Shown: piece after piece, positions 10,663 to 20,950 of the stretch
Layout of the letters: every line of letters starts with the position of its first letter
Position numbering within the stretch: position 1 is the first letter of the stretch
Assembly (NCBI RefSeq): GCF_000003605.2
Contig: NW_003123905.1
Span: forward strand, 560,438 to 585,538
Length of the DNA stretch: 25,101 bases
DNA from: Saccoglossus kowalevskii
Lineage: Eukaryota; Hemichordata; Enteropneusta; Harrimaniidae
Direction: 5' to 3'
Notes under the pieces: generated by a model
Databases searched by the model: none
What the model saw: only the letters and a program-made list of their open reading frames with translations
Told to the model about the DNA's origin: nothing
Program-made: the position numbers and the translations under genes

Positions 10663-12025
10663 TTACGATACTTCTATCATTTCACAGCTCCCGCACATTG
10701 ATCTCTGGCTACCTAAAGTTGCGCCTGTATCATCGATATCCATAATCTCCTGGTAATGGCAGTCTAAGGACTCCACAGACCCAGACGATCGCTGTAGTTT
10801 AGCGGCATGTCCATCTATTCTCATGAAATCACACTGAGTTGACATTGCAGAAGTCCATGCAGAAGTCTCCGAAAAGGAAAAACTTTCCCTAACTGAATGT
10901 TTTGTGCTTTTAGTTTGTGAGTCTTTGTGAACCACTGTGTCCACAGTGGATTTGTGGACTTTCACATTGTTCGCTTTTCTCGGCTTCTTCTTTTCTGTCA
11001 CAGTGATGGCCTCAGCAGATCTGTCCATCTGCTGAGACCCTTTAGAGTTTTTTGACGCTTGACTACAATTGGTATTTGCAACGGTTTTCAAGAAGGCATT
11101 CTCAGAGTTGCTACAATCAGTATCTGCAACGGTTTTCAAAAAGTCATTCTCAGAGTTGCTACAAACAGTATCTGCAACGGTTTTAAAGAAGGCATTCTCA
11201 GAGTTGCTACTTCCACAATTTTCGTCAGGTTTAGTAGCAGGTTTGTGGGTCACAGAGTCGGCAACGTTTCCACACAACACCACTCCTGATTGGTCCCCTG
11301 TCAGTAACAGACTATTGCGGCCTGCGACAGAAATACTGCTGTCAGGTTTGTCCACGTCAATGTTTTTTACAGAAGCAGCATTCTTTTTCCTCAAGACAGC
11401 GTGAAAAGGATTATCATACTTAATTCCTGGGGAATTAACACTTAGGGATCCAGTCAAATCATGGACTTGCTGTAAAGAAACAGGACTCACAGGCTTACCG
11501 CTTGGTTTAGAGCAAATAGACACAGGTGGAGAGTCCTGCATGGGCGAGGACATTATACTATCAGGCGTGCTTGGACTTGGCAAATTGGGAACCGTCATAC
11601 AGGTAAACTGTGGAGGTGGTGAAGAGTTCAAAAAAATTGGTCCCAATTGTGAAACAACATCTAATCCAGTTGGACGTTCTGGTGTTTTATGGAATGGGGA
11701 GGAAACAACATATGGGATCGCCGGAATGTCTCGTATTTTAACTCCGGGTGACACTTTTGAACGTTTCCGCTCCGTTGGATCATCATCAGTTTCAGATTGG
11801 TGTACTTTATCATGGAATAAGTAAGGTTTAGTTTCTCGGTAAGGACTTGGTGAACGTGGTTTTGGTGTGATGACGTCACCACACCCTGACGGGCGTGAAT
11901 GTGGTTGGTCAGTGATGACATAATCAGGGCCTTGTTTGTCTTTTCTTAGTAACTTCTCATATTCCAGAAGCTGTCCCAAGAAATTGAAATTTGGCGATAT
12001 TGTTGGCCTCTTATCTTTCACATAC
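10663..12025 (-). CDS. DUSP8/16-type phosphatase, last exon (end of catalytic domain plus long tail)
   Basis: The acceptor on the minus strand is atcaacag. The first base completes the Arg of DDAYR, then YVKDKRPTISPNFNFLGQLL closes the catalytic domain. The rest is low-complexity and rich in Ser, Pro, Asn and Lys. It has an Arg/Lys cluster (ERKRSK), several SP or TP sites that could be proline-directed kinase targets, three tandem 16-residue repeats, and the C-terminus SCEMIEVS before TAA. A single large exon that encodes the tail fits the family's gene structure. Confidence 0.92.
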
Positions 12026-15000
12026 CTGTTGATAACAAAAATATGAAATAATTTTCAAAAACATCATTTATTGTAATTTTTGTTAATTCTTTGCAAAAAA
12101 AATATACAAAATAAACAAATCAAATCTATTAGAATATATCAGCCAATAGAATTTTAAGAATCTCAACATGTGACTTCAATAAACCAAGCAAATCTATTAG
12201 AATATATCAGCCAATAGAATTTTTAAGAATCTCAACATGTGACTTCAATAAACCAATCAAATCTTCTTACCTGTAAGCATCATCTGATGACATATGAAGA
12301 TACCTCATGACGTAAGCTATTGCCACAGTAGCTGATCTAGATACTCCAGCCAAACAATGAACAATGACTTTACCATTAGATGATTGAACTTTTTCTGTAG
12401 AAAAAAAATTAATTGGTTCGTTTGATTTTGGAAAGTGAGAATTGATCAAAACACTGACAGTTATCAGATACAAACAACCAGAGAATTTAGCACTATTTGG
12501 TGAACATGTAACAAGCCTAGTTTGCCGCCCTCTATGGTGTACCAGCAACAAGTTTGGTTTGCTGCCCTCTATGGTGTACCAGCAACAAGCTTGGTTTGCT
12601 GCCCTCTGTGGTGTACATAAGCAGTTTGGCTTGCTACCCTCTGTGTGCACTACTAACCAGACTTACTTGCTGTCCATTTATCCAAGAATTGACATATAAA
12701 ATGGTGCTGGTATGTGTTTCACAGCTAAGTGACTGACAGTCATTGATAGCCAATTCTTAAAATAGTTATGCAGTATCAATTACTGAAATCAGGTGGACAG
12801 ATCAATTCCACTCAGTTCTATATCGATTAACGGAAGTAAATAGGTGATAACATCGGAAGTGTTGGTTGGGAGTATGAGAGACCCACCATCTGTGTGTCTA
12901 GGAGGTGTGATATGGTCTACTATGTTACAATCTAGACACGGCCATATATTAGTACTGTCAAGAATTCCACAGAATTTGCTAGAATACATGACAGTTTGCA
13001 AAGTTTGCAGATTCAATAATTTATCAACAGAGGGTGCTGTGCAGTGATGAAACAAGTGGGGGGGGGGGGTTTTGGCTTGAGTTATTTTTTTTTTTGGTGG
13101 TGCATTTTTTGTAATGTCTAAATAGTATGCATTCTGATTATAAAACATCACAACTATGTCGGTATGCCCTGCAACAGGACTAATTTTGTGGGTATCTCGA
13201 TTCACAATGGAATTCCACAAATCAAGTTTGGTCACCTTGGAGACTGCTGATGGAGAAAAAAAAGATGTATGTGGACGTAGGGAGCTTCTGAAGTCACAAA
13301 CTAAGCTGCCGTAGCATCTAATTTTCTTGGTTTTTATACCTATTTTGCTGAATTTCATTTTACCAAATTGCATATCTATAGTAAGTTGTTTTTGATAATC
13401 AATGTATGATATTCTGTACCATTAGGGCAAAAGAGAATGAGCATATATAACTATATGCGTCATGAAAAACTTTAGTGCGCAGTAATGCATTATATCGGCT
13501 TGAGGGATGTAATTCCCTATGTCAGGTCAGAATGGTGAAATGCTGGAAACATCACAGAACGTAAAAGGTTTCTCGCTGGCAGCTTTATGATACTGAGGTT
13601 ATGTTGGTTGTTACGTTCATGCATACTAGGCAATATTCCCGTAATAATATCACATGATACGCACCTATAAATTCCATAGCTTGATCCATATATGGGATAA
13701 TTTTTTCGGTATAATTGTCATTAACAGGTATCCGGCAGAAGTGTGCATCTGGTAGAAAGTCAGGCTGTGGGCATGTCTTGCTAATGTTCAGTACATACTC
13801 AATCCCACTCGTGTGCATGACTTCCTGATTCAGAACGTCTTTTTGCGAGCCGAGATAAAGAAACGCCAGTATTTTCGTTGGTCCCACATTGTTGATTGAC
13901 ATACATGGTTGGGATAACGGCGCCAAAGCTGAACATTTGGTGAAATTCCCCTGAGTTTCACATAGACTTGGAAAGCAAGACTGAAAAGCAGCAAAGCCAC
14001 CTGTTGATAGAAACACATAAATACATTATATTATCTTCTTTACTGAACAAGTTTAACTTCTTTAAAAGCACAAAAGTCTACTTTTGTCATGTATTATGCA
14101 AATATACCCCCATAATTGTATCCAATTGTTCAAAAAAATGTAATCAAAAACCTGTTAGAAATGGTAAGTTACGCTGGTCAAAAAATAATGATTAAATTTT
14201 TGGAAAATGCATGCAACTTTGCAAAATGTGCGAGGAAAAATTATGGCACTCAAAGCTATATAAAGTAAAGTGGAGAAGTCAATACTGCAGTTGCATTAGT
14301 AGCTCTCGTATGTGGGTTTATTGCACCACTACAATGAAATACATGGTATCTTAAGTAGGCTCTTCTTCTAATACAGCAAATAATTTACGTATAAAATTAT
14401 CCTATGCGTTTTTAATTAATTATTGATCAGTTTTATGCCCAGGATACAAACAGTATGATGGTTGGTGGTACCACAAGTGTTTTTTATTCATCAACACAGA
14501 CATTATTATGACTACCACGGTGGTTTATTTCCACTGTGCCAATGCTGACTTTTTTAAATCATAACAATTGCTGAAAACTGAAAAACTCGTGCATAGTTGT
14601 GTCACTTGTGAGGCTGTAACAGTTTTACAAGTAAATAATTGTGTAAATTTGTGCAATTTCGTATTTTAATCAGTATGTTAATTATTGCAACCGCTCACTG
14701 GGAGCATAGTGGTTTTCGCTTCAGACTCATGATCGGTAGACCCAAGTTCAAATCCTACCTTAGGCTGAACATCAAAGGGTCGACCCCTACCCTGGGTGAG
14801 TGTGCCACAGATGAAGGAAAGGCCAATTCCACTGGCCAAGATTCATTCACTAATGAATGCGACTTTGGGGGAACCTTGGTTAAGGTCCGCAGGTGCTTGT
14901 GTTCAACTGAGCCTGGTTGACGCCAGGATAGCGCATTAAAATTGCCATGTGACAGAGAGATGGCCACACATGAATACAACTTCTGTGGCAAAATTGACTA

Positions 15001-15269
15001 TATGTCAGCACTAGCATTACAATTATGGTTTGACATTATTATGCAAATATCATGCAAATTAGTATATAAATTTCTACCACCACAATTCACTCACCTGTAA
15101 GAAGAGAAACACGCTGAAAAGTTCCTGATAATTTACCAAGTAAGACAGAGAGAAAATTTTCTGATTGGATTCCTGAGGCATCATGGGTACATTGATCATA
15201 AACTACCACTTCGCAATTATCATCGGTATCAACCTTACAAGAATTAGACAATAATTCACGAATAGTTAC
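10663..15269 (-). CDS. MAP kinase phosphatase, DUSP8/DUSP16 type, 3' part (four exons)
   Basis: The coding sequence joins complement 15269-15095, 14000-13665, 12394-12271 and 12025-10663, encoding 665 residues with the N-terminus missing. Such proteins dephosphorylate phospho-Thr/Tyr in the activation loop of MAP kinases, JNK and p38 in the DUSP8/16 branch. Residues 1-75 finish the rhodanese-like domain (VVVYDQ, LLGKL, LLTGGFAAFQSCFPSLCE). The phosphatase domain follows, with GPTKILAFLYLGSQKDVLN, the general-acid motif PVNDNYTEKIIPYMD, the P-loop VHCLAGVSRSA and the closing RPTISPNFNFLGQLLEYE. The other 430 residues are a Ser/Pro/Asn-rich, probably disordered tail. All splice phases agree. 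The 5' exon(s), expected to carry the first rhodanese half and the basic MAPK docking motif, were not found. The assignment to the DUSP8/16/10 group is firm; a single pre-duplication orthologue of DUSP8 and DUSP16 is most likely. Confidence 0.93.
11063..11206 (-). repeat. 48-bp coding tandem repeat in the DUSP tail
   Basis: Three in-frame copies with a period of exactly 48 bp encode CSNSENAFLKTVADT-like 16-residue units (variants SENAFFKTVADTV, SENDFLKTVADTD and SENAFLKTVANTN). On the plus strand each copy shows CTGCAACGGTTTTCAA. The reading frame is kept. The copies are nearly identical, so the expansion looks recent and probably lineage-specific. Confidence 0.95.
12121..12270. repeat. 68-bp tandem duplication at a DUSP intron end
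   Basis: Two copies, 12121-12188 and 12189-12257, differ by one inserted T and about one substitution. Both contain GAATATATCAGCCAATAGAA and CTCAACATGTGACTTC. A third stub begins at 12258 with CAAATCTTC and merges into the splice donor (GTAAG on the minus strand, 12266-12270) of the DUSP P-loop exon. It lies wholly within the intron. Confidence 0.93.
12271..12394 (-). CDS. DUSP8/16-type phosphatase, catalytic P-loop exon
   Basis: A 124-bp exon with minus-strand acceptor ttttctacag and donor GTAAGA. It encodes EKVQSSNGKVIVHCLAGVSR, then SATVAIAYVMRYLHMSSDDAYR. The nucleophile Cys and the invariant Arg of HCxxGxxR are both present, followed by Ser, so the active site looks functional. It begins in phase 1 and ends in phase 2, which agrees with both neighbours. 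Residues read upstream of 12394 in the open frame (SKPN-rich) come from the intronic 37-bp repeat. Confidence 0.94.
12518..12660. repeat. 37-bp tandem repeat, about 4 copies, in a DUSP intron
   Basis: Copies start near 12521, 12558, 12595 and 12630 and share TTTGCTGCCCTCTATGGTGT followed by ACC and AGCAACAAG. The last copy is shortened and diverged. It generates spurious open frames on both strands. There is no sign that it is coding. Confidence 0.88.
12789..13373 (-). other. unrecognised 194-codon open frame in a DUSP intron
   Basis: This is a long open frame for AT-rich intron DNA, on the same strand as the gene and between the exons at 12394 and 13665. It contains a Lys/Pro-rich stretch translated from a poly-purine/poly-pyrimidine tract (a G run near 13058-13068 and a T run near 13085) and a His/Pro/Cys-containing C-terminal half. 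It resembles no family known to me. A plus-strand frame overlaps it at 12844-13047. It is probably a decayed repeat or chance; an alternative exon cannot be excluded. Confidence 0.2.
13665..14000 (-). CDS. DUSP8/16-type phosphatase exon (end of rhodanese domain, start of catalytic domain)
   Basis: A 336-bp exon with phase 1 at both ends. The acceptor on the minus strand is ctatcaacag and the donor is GTGCGT, which is less usual at position +3/+4. It encodes GGFAAFQSCFPSLCETQG (end of the rhodanese-like domain), a linker, then GPTKILAFLYLGSQKDVLN, IEYVLNISKTCPQPDF and the general-acid region PVNDNYTEKIIPYMDQAMEF. The aspartate in VNDN is the expected general acid of the family. Confidence 0.94.
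14700..14965 (+). mobile_element. tRNA-derived SINE (Met-like head)
   Basis: The head has a tRNA layout: GGGAGCATAGTGGTTTTCGC carries an A-box-like segment, the anticodon loop CTCATGA has CAT at the anticodon place, and GTTCAAATCC is a good B box at 14746-14755. The acceptor stem does not pair, so it is not a working tRNA. An unrelated body of about 190 bases follows, with inverted pieces such as GGCCA and TTCATTCACTAATGAATG. The element is oriented opposite to the DUSP gene and lies in its intron between 14000 and 15095. The 3' end is uncertain; no long A tail is seen. Confidence 0.7.
15095..15269 (-). CDS. DUSP8/16-type phosphatase exon (second half of rhodanese-like domain)
   Basis: A 175-bp exon with minus-strand acceptor ttctgattgcag and donor GTGAGT. 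It starts in phase 0 and ends in phase 1. It encodes VTIRELLSNSCKVDTDDNCE, then VVVYDQ, SENFLSVLLGKL and FQRVSLLTG. This corresponds to the part of vertebrate DUSP16 that follows the docking-motif helix. The acceptor excludes an initiator here, so at least one more coding exon lies upstream. Confidence 0.9.
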
Positions 15270-15352
15270 CTGCAATCAGAAAATAAAATATCGTACATTA
15301 ATTCCCATAAAACAATAGATGAATTATTAATACCAATAACATTGCACTGAAT

Positions 15353-15563
15353 TACTGTAAAAGGATTAATTATTCACTGGGTTTTAATTTTGCTTATTTC
15401 GCTGACTGGGAAATGCGCTAAATTAAAACCCAGTGAATATGTAAAATTTAGCATAGAACACATTATCTAAATGATAAAACCGGGGATTTACAACCCACTG
15501 AATGTGCCTGAAATGGTAAATCAGTGAAATTTAAACCCAGTAAAAATTAGTCATTTTACAGTA
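15353..15563. mobile_element. TACTGTA-type miniature element, family 1 copy A
   Basis: A 211-bp element only 84 bases upstream of a DUSP exon. It starts TACTGTAAAAGGATTAATTA and ends CATTTTACAGTA. The left third is itself a hairpin: TTCACTGGGTTTTAATTTTG pairs with a reverse copy ending CCAGTGAAT, around CGCTGACTGGGAAATGCGC. It is in the same orientation as copy C (20741) and inverted relative to copies B and D. Confidence 0.85.
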
Positions 15564-15952
15564 TGTACAAAACAATTAATAAATTTATAAACATGTATCA
15601 TGTCATATTATTTTCTATATTTATATATTTATTATAGGTAATAACCAAGTTGATATAGTCATCACCTTCGTATCTTTAAAACTCTTTAAAATGTTAGTAA
15701 TTTAACATTAACTTTATTAGTCATCCATTTCCTGCTTCCAAGGCTAATAGTTATTTTCTTTGAAGCAGTATTTTAACTTCACTCTCTCAAATTCATGTTT
15801 ATAAAAAAAAAAAGTGGTAACCACTCCTCTAGGTACATTTGATGCGATAACAAAATGGTCGATATTCTTCTTCATTAGGGTTGTACATCAAGTTTTCAAT
15901 ATTTGGTGGTACCGGTATTTATAATTGAAATAATTCAGATTGAGATGGCGAC

Positions 15953-16177
15953 TTAACCTTTTAAGCGACAAAGTAAACTTCAGTCACCATCCACAAAAAA
16001 CGTCTTTTTTATAGTCTGCCATGTTCCACAAAAAATGTTTTTGATCAAAAAGTAGAAGTAATGTCAAATTTTGTTTCTTTGGTTCAAAATTAAAATTGAA
16101 TTTAGTGAAATTTTACAAAATGTGAACAAATTTACCCCAATTTGAACAAAAAAACAATTTTGCGCACAAAGGGTTAA
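15953..16177. mobile_element. TTAA-flanked piggyBac-like MITE, family P2
   Basis: A 225-bp stretch bounded by TTAA on both sides. The left end is TTAACCTTTTAAGCGACAAA. The right end, reverse complemented, is TTAACCCTTTGTGCGCAAAA. A TTAA target duplication with CC(C/T)-starting ends is the hallmark of piggyBac-type transposons; assignment of this non-coding relic to them is inference. Confidence 0.6.
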
Positions 16178-16386
16178 ATAATTGGCTATATTAAGCGAAA
16201 CTGTCTTGCATTGAATGAGCACAGTGTTTATATGCTGACTCAATAAGATGCGTCAGAATGGACAAAGATTTTTTGGTTACGCTCATTCTCAGACACGTCA
16301 TTGACAAAAAAGAAAATTCTACATTGAAAAATGTTACAGACATGTACAATCTTGTTTTCTTTATTGAATACCTCTCAGTAATCAAC

Positions 16387-16594
16387 AACTGTGGAATACT
16401 TTTTTTTCGCTGGAATTAATTTTCGCTGAAAAGGCTTTTTGGGCATTTTGTATGGAATTTATTTTCATAAACTGATTTTTGATGAGTTTAAATGTGAAAT
16501 ATGAGGAAAAAAGTATATTCGCTGGATTTTATTTTCACAGAATCATCCCTTCAGCGAAAATAAGTTCCAAGCGAAAAAAAAGTATTCTACAGTA
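16387..16594. mobile_element. TACTGTA-type miniature element, family 2 copy 1
   Basis: A 208-bp element. The left end is ACTGTGGAATACTTTTTTTT with TTCGCTGGAATTAATTTTCG inside, and the right end is AAGTATTCTACAGTA. The arms carry repeated TTTTCGCTGG words in opposite orientations. The copy at 17568-17779 is the same element in reverse orientation, nearly identical over its whole length. Confidence 0.85.
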
Positions 16595-16863
16595 CCCAAA
16601 TTAAACCCTACCAATTCAGTCCTGCTACAGGGGCGTGCTTTGACTGAGACAAAGCTAACAAGGCATTGACACAAAAATTTCAACACTTAAAATAAATGAT
16701 TAATGCAGAAAATATGTATTAATGTCATTATAAACATTTAATAACAACTATTATATCAGCCATACAATATTAATGCATATATACATGAATAAAACGTAAT
16801 TGGTTTCAAAAACGAACCATAATGTAATGTCGTTAATTAACACCATGGAACATATAGTGAATA

Positions 16864-17069
16864 TACTGTAAAATGATTAATTTTCACTGGGTTTTAATTT
16901 CGCTAATTTACCATTTCAGGCATATTCAGTGGGTTTGAAATTCACGGTTTTATCATTTAGATAATGTGTCCTATGCTAAATTTTACATATTCACTGGGTT
17001 TTAATTTAGCGCATTTTCCAGTCAGCGAAATAAGCAAAATCCAGGGCATAATTAAGCCCTTTTACAGTA
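16864..17069. mobile_element. TACTGTA-type miniature element, family 1 copy B
   Basis: A 206-bp element that starts TACTGTAAAATGATTAATTT and ends CCTTTTACAGTA. It shares TTTTATCATTTAGATAATGT and GCGCATTTTCCAGTCAGCG with the other family 1 copies. It is reversed relative to copy A and sits between the two inverted family 2 copies. Confidence 0.85.
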
Positions 17070-17089
17070 TAGAAGAAATATACACTAGA

Positions 17090-17220
17090 TACTGTAAGTT
17101 TTTCATATTCACTGGTTTGTAAAGGAAACGGATACATTCTATTGTCAATTATGTATATTCACTGGGTTTTAATTTAACCAAACATCTAAGTATAAAACAC
17201 TAATAAGTAAGCCCTTTACT
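17090..17220. mobile_element. degenerate family 1 fragment
   Basis: Starts TACTGTAAGTTTTTCATATT and contains TATTCACTGGGTTTTAATTT twice in diverged form, ending near GCCCTTTACT. The right terminus is eroded. It lies 20 bases from copy B. Confidence 0.45.
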
Positions 17221-17567
17221 CCACTTGACTTCACTTCACTTAAACACTGGAGGACGATTCTATAAACTGAACTACTTGTACAAGAAGAAAATGGAGACCA
17301 CCAAACTGTGACAAAGAAATACAAAATTACTAAATGTTGCACCAAAATCCTGGCATTGAAGATTTAATGAATAATGGAATCAGCTTATTCAAGTTATTTA
17401 CGTTTTTTGGGAGGTAGACAATTATTTTCATATAAAGTTATTACTTTTACATGTATTACAGTCTTTTTCCCTGCATCAAAGAACTAAACGAAACTCTTTC
17501 AGCTCAGATTTCTGTACATTTGACATCTTTTGACATCATAGAAATCAGAGTTCATAACCTTGGTTAT

Positions 17568-17779
17568 TACTGTAGAATACTTTATTTTCGCTTGGAATTT
17601 ATTTTCGCTATTTTCGCAAAAGGGATGATTCCGTGAAAATAAAATCCAGCGAATATACTTTTTTTCCTATATTTCACATTCAACTCATCAAAAATCAGTG
17701 AAAATAAATTCCATACAGAACGCCCAAAAAGTCTTTTCAGCGAAAATTAATTCCAGCGAAAATAAAGTATTCCACAGTA
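17568..17779. mobile_element. TACTGTA-type miniature element, family 2 copy 2
   Basis: A 212-bp element, the reverse-orientation partner of 16387-16594. It starts TACTGTAGAATACTTTATTT and ends AGTATTCCACAGTA. Its internal phrases AATATACTTTTTTTCC and CTCATCAAAAATCAGTG match the reverse complement of the first copy. Confidence 0.85.
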
Positions 17780-20740
17780 TATCCTTCTACTGCATAAACC
17801 TAAACCACTTGGGTTATCAAGATATACATCATTTTTTTTTGAAAAATGACTTTTTTCTCAGCAGCTGCAAGTAAATTATGAAATATGACCTTGACCTTCA
17901 AAAGTCACATGATCATGAGTCACAGCCTCCTTAGCTTGGTAGAAAAGTTACATTTGGGATGGAAAAAAATCGCTACTTATAACTGTATGGGAGTTATGAG
18001 CACCCCGGTGGAGTTAATTTGCATATCAAGAATGAGATATGACTCATATTAGGCTATTGTTATTCAAATTAGCTACCTCAGAATGACTTGACAACAATGA
18101 ACAAAGTATCTGATCATCATTACAATTGAAACATTCATTAATTTTATTTGACATGATGTCATCATTTCCTTGAGAGTTTATGCCCCGATTATTAATGGTT
18201 TCAACTTGCCACAGGCGTCATTATATTTCTCTGCCTTCTAAAAACCATAAAAATAGCTTTTACAGGAATATCACAGATTTTAGTTTCAATGTCATGATTA
18301 GTGAGCTTGCAGCTTTTTATTTCTGAAATCCAGATTAATTTCGTGCCAAACTAACTCATCCTTCATGTCATGGATACAAAGACTTGAAAGCTGAGAACGA
18401 CAAGAACATTTTTAGTCTACCTACACTTTTTTATTCAAAAAAAAACCCGGAACTTTTAGTTTACTGTGATCTTTAAAGTCACAACGACTTTTATGGTGAT
18501 TTCATCTTCACAAATTTCTTTAAATTATCCGATTGTAAAAATGAATAACTGGAAAATAAAATAATTTACAATATACCCCAAGACCTTATGGCAATAATTA
18601 ACATGTTAGAAAATGCATTTACGAGAACAACACATTACATGATATTTCGGGCTGTGATCGCTCAGATTTTTCTAATTGAATTTTATTAGAATATAAATTA
18701 TAACAATCTTTTGTATCTATTGAGTAATCGTTCTTGAACAATTAAACAGACAGGTTAAAAACTGCATTTTTCTAAAGTGAGATAATTTCTCAGGATGTAT
18801 ACAAAAATTCCTTTCAAAAATTCTTTTTAAAAATTAGATACACTTCAAAATTAGGTGAACTCAGAAGCAGAAGAAAACAGAATTTTTTCTTTTGATCTCG
18901 TCACGTAGGAAAGATGTGAATGCTATTGCAAGGAGCTATGGATTTCTAAGAGCTTTCATTTCTCCATGGGAACCCCTAACATATCCAGTCTTTTATTATT
19001 ACAAGGAAACAGAGAGACACAAACATGGTTTGTAATTTCAAAAGCAGAAGTATTTTTTTTAAACATAAGCAAACATGCTTTTGTTGAATTTGTATTTGTA
19101 CATTTTTTTTTTGCCATCATACATTTGAATGGCTTCGTTTTTAAAAAAACAAACACAGACACATTTCATCCCCAAAAATAGTTGTATTGAAATTATGTTT
19201 TTTGCAAGATTTTTTTAATGAGCACGAAATACAATTTTTATTGTGGGCCCATTATATTTACAAAAGTATGAATAAAACAAGATTTTCTTTTCAATTCTAT
19301 CTGAACCTCTTTATTAATTAAAGCAAAGATAAGAATTTACATAAATTTGTGAAATTGCAACAAAAGTCATTCGTGTTCAAAGAGAACTTTTGACTTTTAT
19401 TCAAATCGACAGATGTCAAGAAATTGTTCCAATTCTCAGGATACATCAATTGTGTAAACTACTGCAATCACTCACAAAACCATATTTTTTCTTATACAAT
19501 GCATATTTTTCGCATTTCATTGTATAATTTGATTAAAATTCTGCATCAATGTAGTCCCAATTTGGATGAACACAATCAATTTAAAGAAAACTACTTAAGT
19601 TATCAAATTATAGGCACTCTGTGCTGTGCTCCGTAAATAGAAACATAGTATTATTACTATGTTGGTGATGTCATTGTTAACATATGCAAATTAGGAATGA
19701 TGTCATTCTTTAGAGCCCCCTAACTTATCAACAATAGAATGTTCTGGTTAATGCTGGATCTGGGCAGAAATGTTGTTGTCAAAAATTATTCCTGATAAAA
19801 ATTATTCAATTGTTTTGATGTTTTATAAGAAAGATATTTTTCATTTCGACTTGTAGTTGAAAATAATATATTTTATAATTTCTGAATGAGGTCACTACTC
19901 TACTACCAGCAAAAAATGTAAAATTGTACATTATTTTTACCATTTTATAGATGTTTATAGTAAGTACGTTAGCAATCTGAGCTAAAAATAGTTTTTAATG
20001 ATTGTTCGATTTTTATAAATGTAACGTTTATGAGGATAAAATTTGTTATTAATAAGAAGACTATTTTTTCTATAAACCTTGCTCATCTTTATAAAATATA
20101 CACAAATAAAAGTGAGAAAAAAAGTTCCAGGTTTGTGGTGGATACAGAAGAAATACAGAAACAGGTCAACCTGTTTATTATTTCTGTCAAATTTCATCAC
20201 AAAAATAGCACAGACTGCTTCAATTAATAGGGAAAATTAATGGTAACAATTTCTGAAAGCAAGGCGAGAACAGAAAAAGTTTCATGATTTTTTTTTTTTC
20301 ATGCAACTCTTTAAAATAATCAAATTGGGAATGCTTTTAGTGGCGAAAATTTGACAGCTTTTAACAATCCGATGAAATTTTTGATGAAAATTTGTTGAAT
20401 TGAATGCCAATACTATTAAATATTTGCTGTGTGGTAGAATACAAAAATAGAAATAGACGACAACTGCAGTATCACAACTAAAGCCATCGCTATCTAGCAA
20501 CTGTTGAACCATGTACAACATTTAGATATACTCATGATGATTGGTGAATATGTAAACAAATGACGTCATAGTATGCTGACCTATTGGCATTCAGTGTGGT
20601 ATAGAACCACAATCTTTACATAACACATTCTAATTTTGAGTTAGCAACTAGTGAATTTGACATGTATTGAATACAGCACATAAGGTCGTTGTTGAACATG
20701 GTGCAACAATAAGCACTTTTAGAGTAGTCCAACATGGTAA

Positions 20741-20950
20741 TACTGTAAAGGGTTAATTATTCACTGGGTTTTAATTTTGCTTATTTCGCTGACTGGAAAA
20801 TGCGCTAAATTAAAACCCAGTGAATATGTAAAATTTTGCATAGAACACATTATCTAAATGATAAAACTTTGAATATAAAACCCACTGAATATGCCTGAAA
20901 TGGTAAATCAGTGAAATTTAAACCCAGCGAAAATTAGTCATTTTACAATA
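20741..20950. mobile_element. TACTGTA-type miniature element, family 1 copy C
   Basis: A 210-bp element in the same orientation as copy A and very similar to it. It starts TACTGTAAAGGGTTAATTAT and ends CATTTTACAATA, with one change in the right terminus. It contains the left hairpin GGGTTTTAATTTTGC / GCGCTAAATTAAAACCC. Confidence 0.85.

Noticed and set aside
11059-11824. Plus-strand frames opposite the DUSP tail
   Set aside because: They are antisense shadows of the DUSP last exon; the 48-bp repeat makes them look regular.
14700-14770. Functional tRNA-Met gene
   Set aside because: The A and B boxes are present but the acceptor stem does not pair and the anticodon stem has mismatches, so it is only the SINE head.
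14639-14920. 93-codon plus-strand frame and 78-codon minus-strand frame
   Set aside because: Both read through the tRNA-derived SINE and have no protein-family features.
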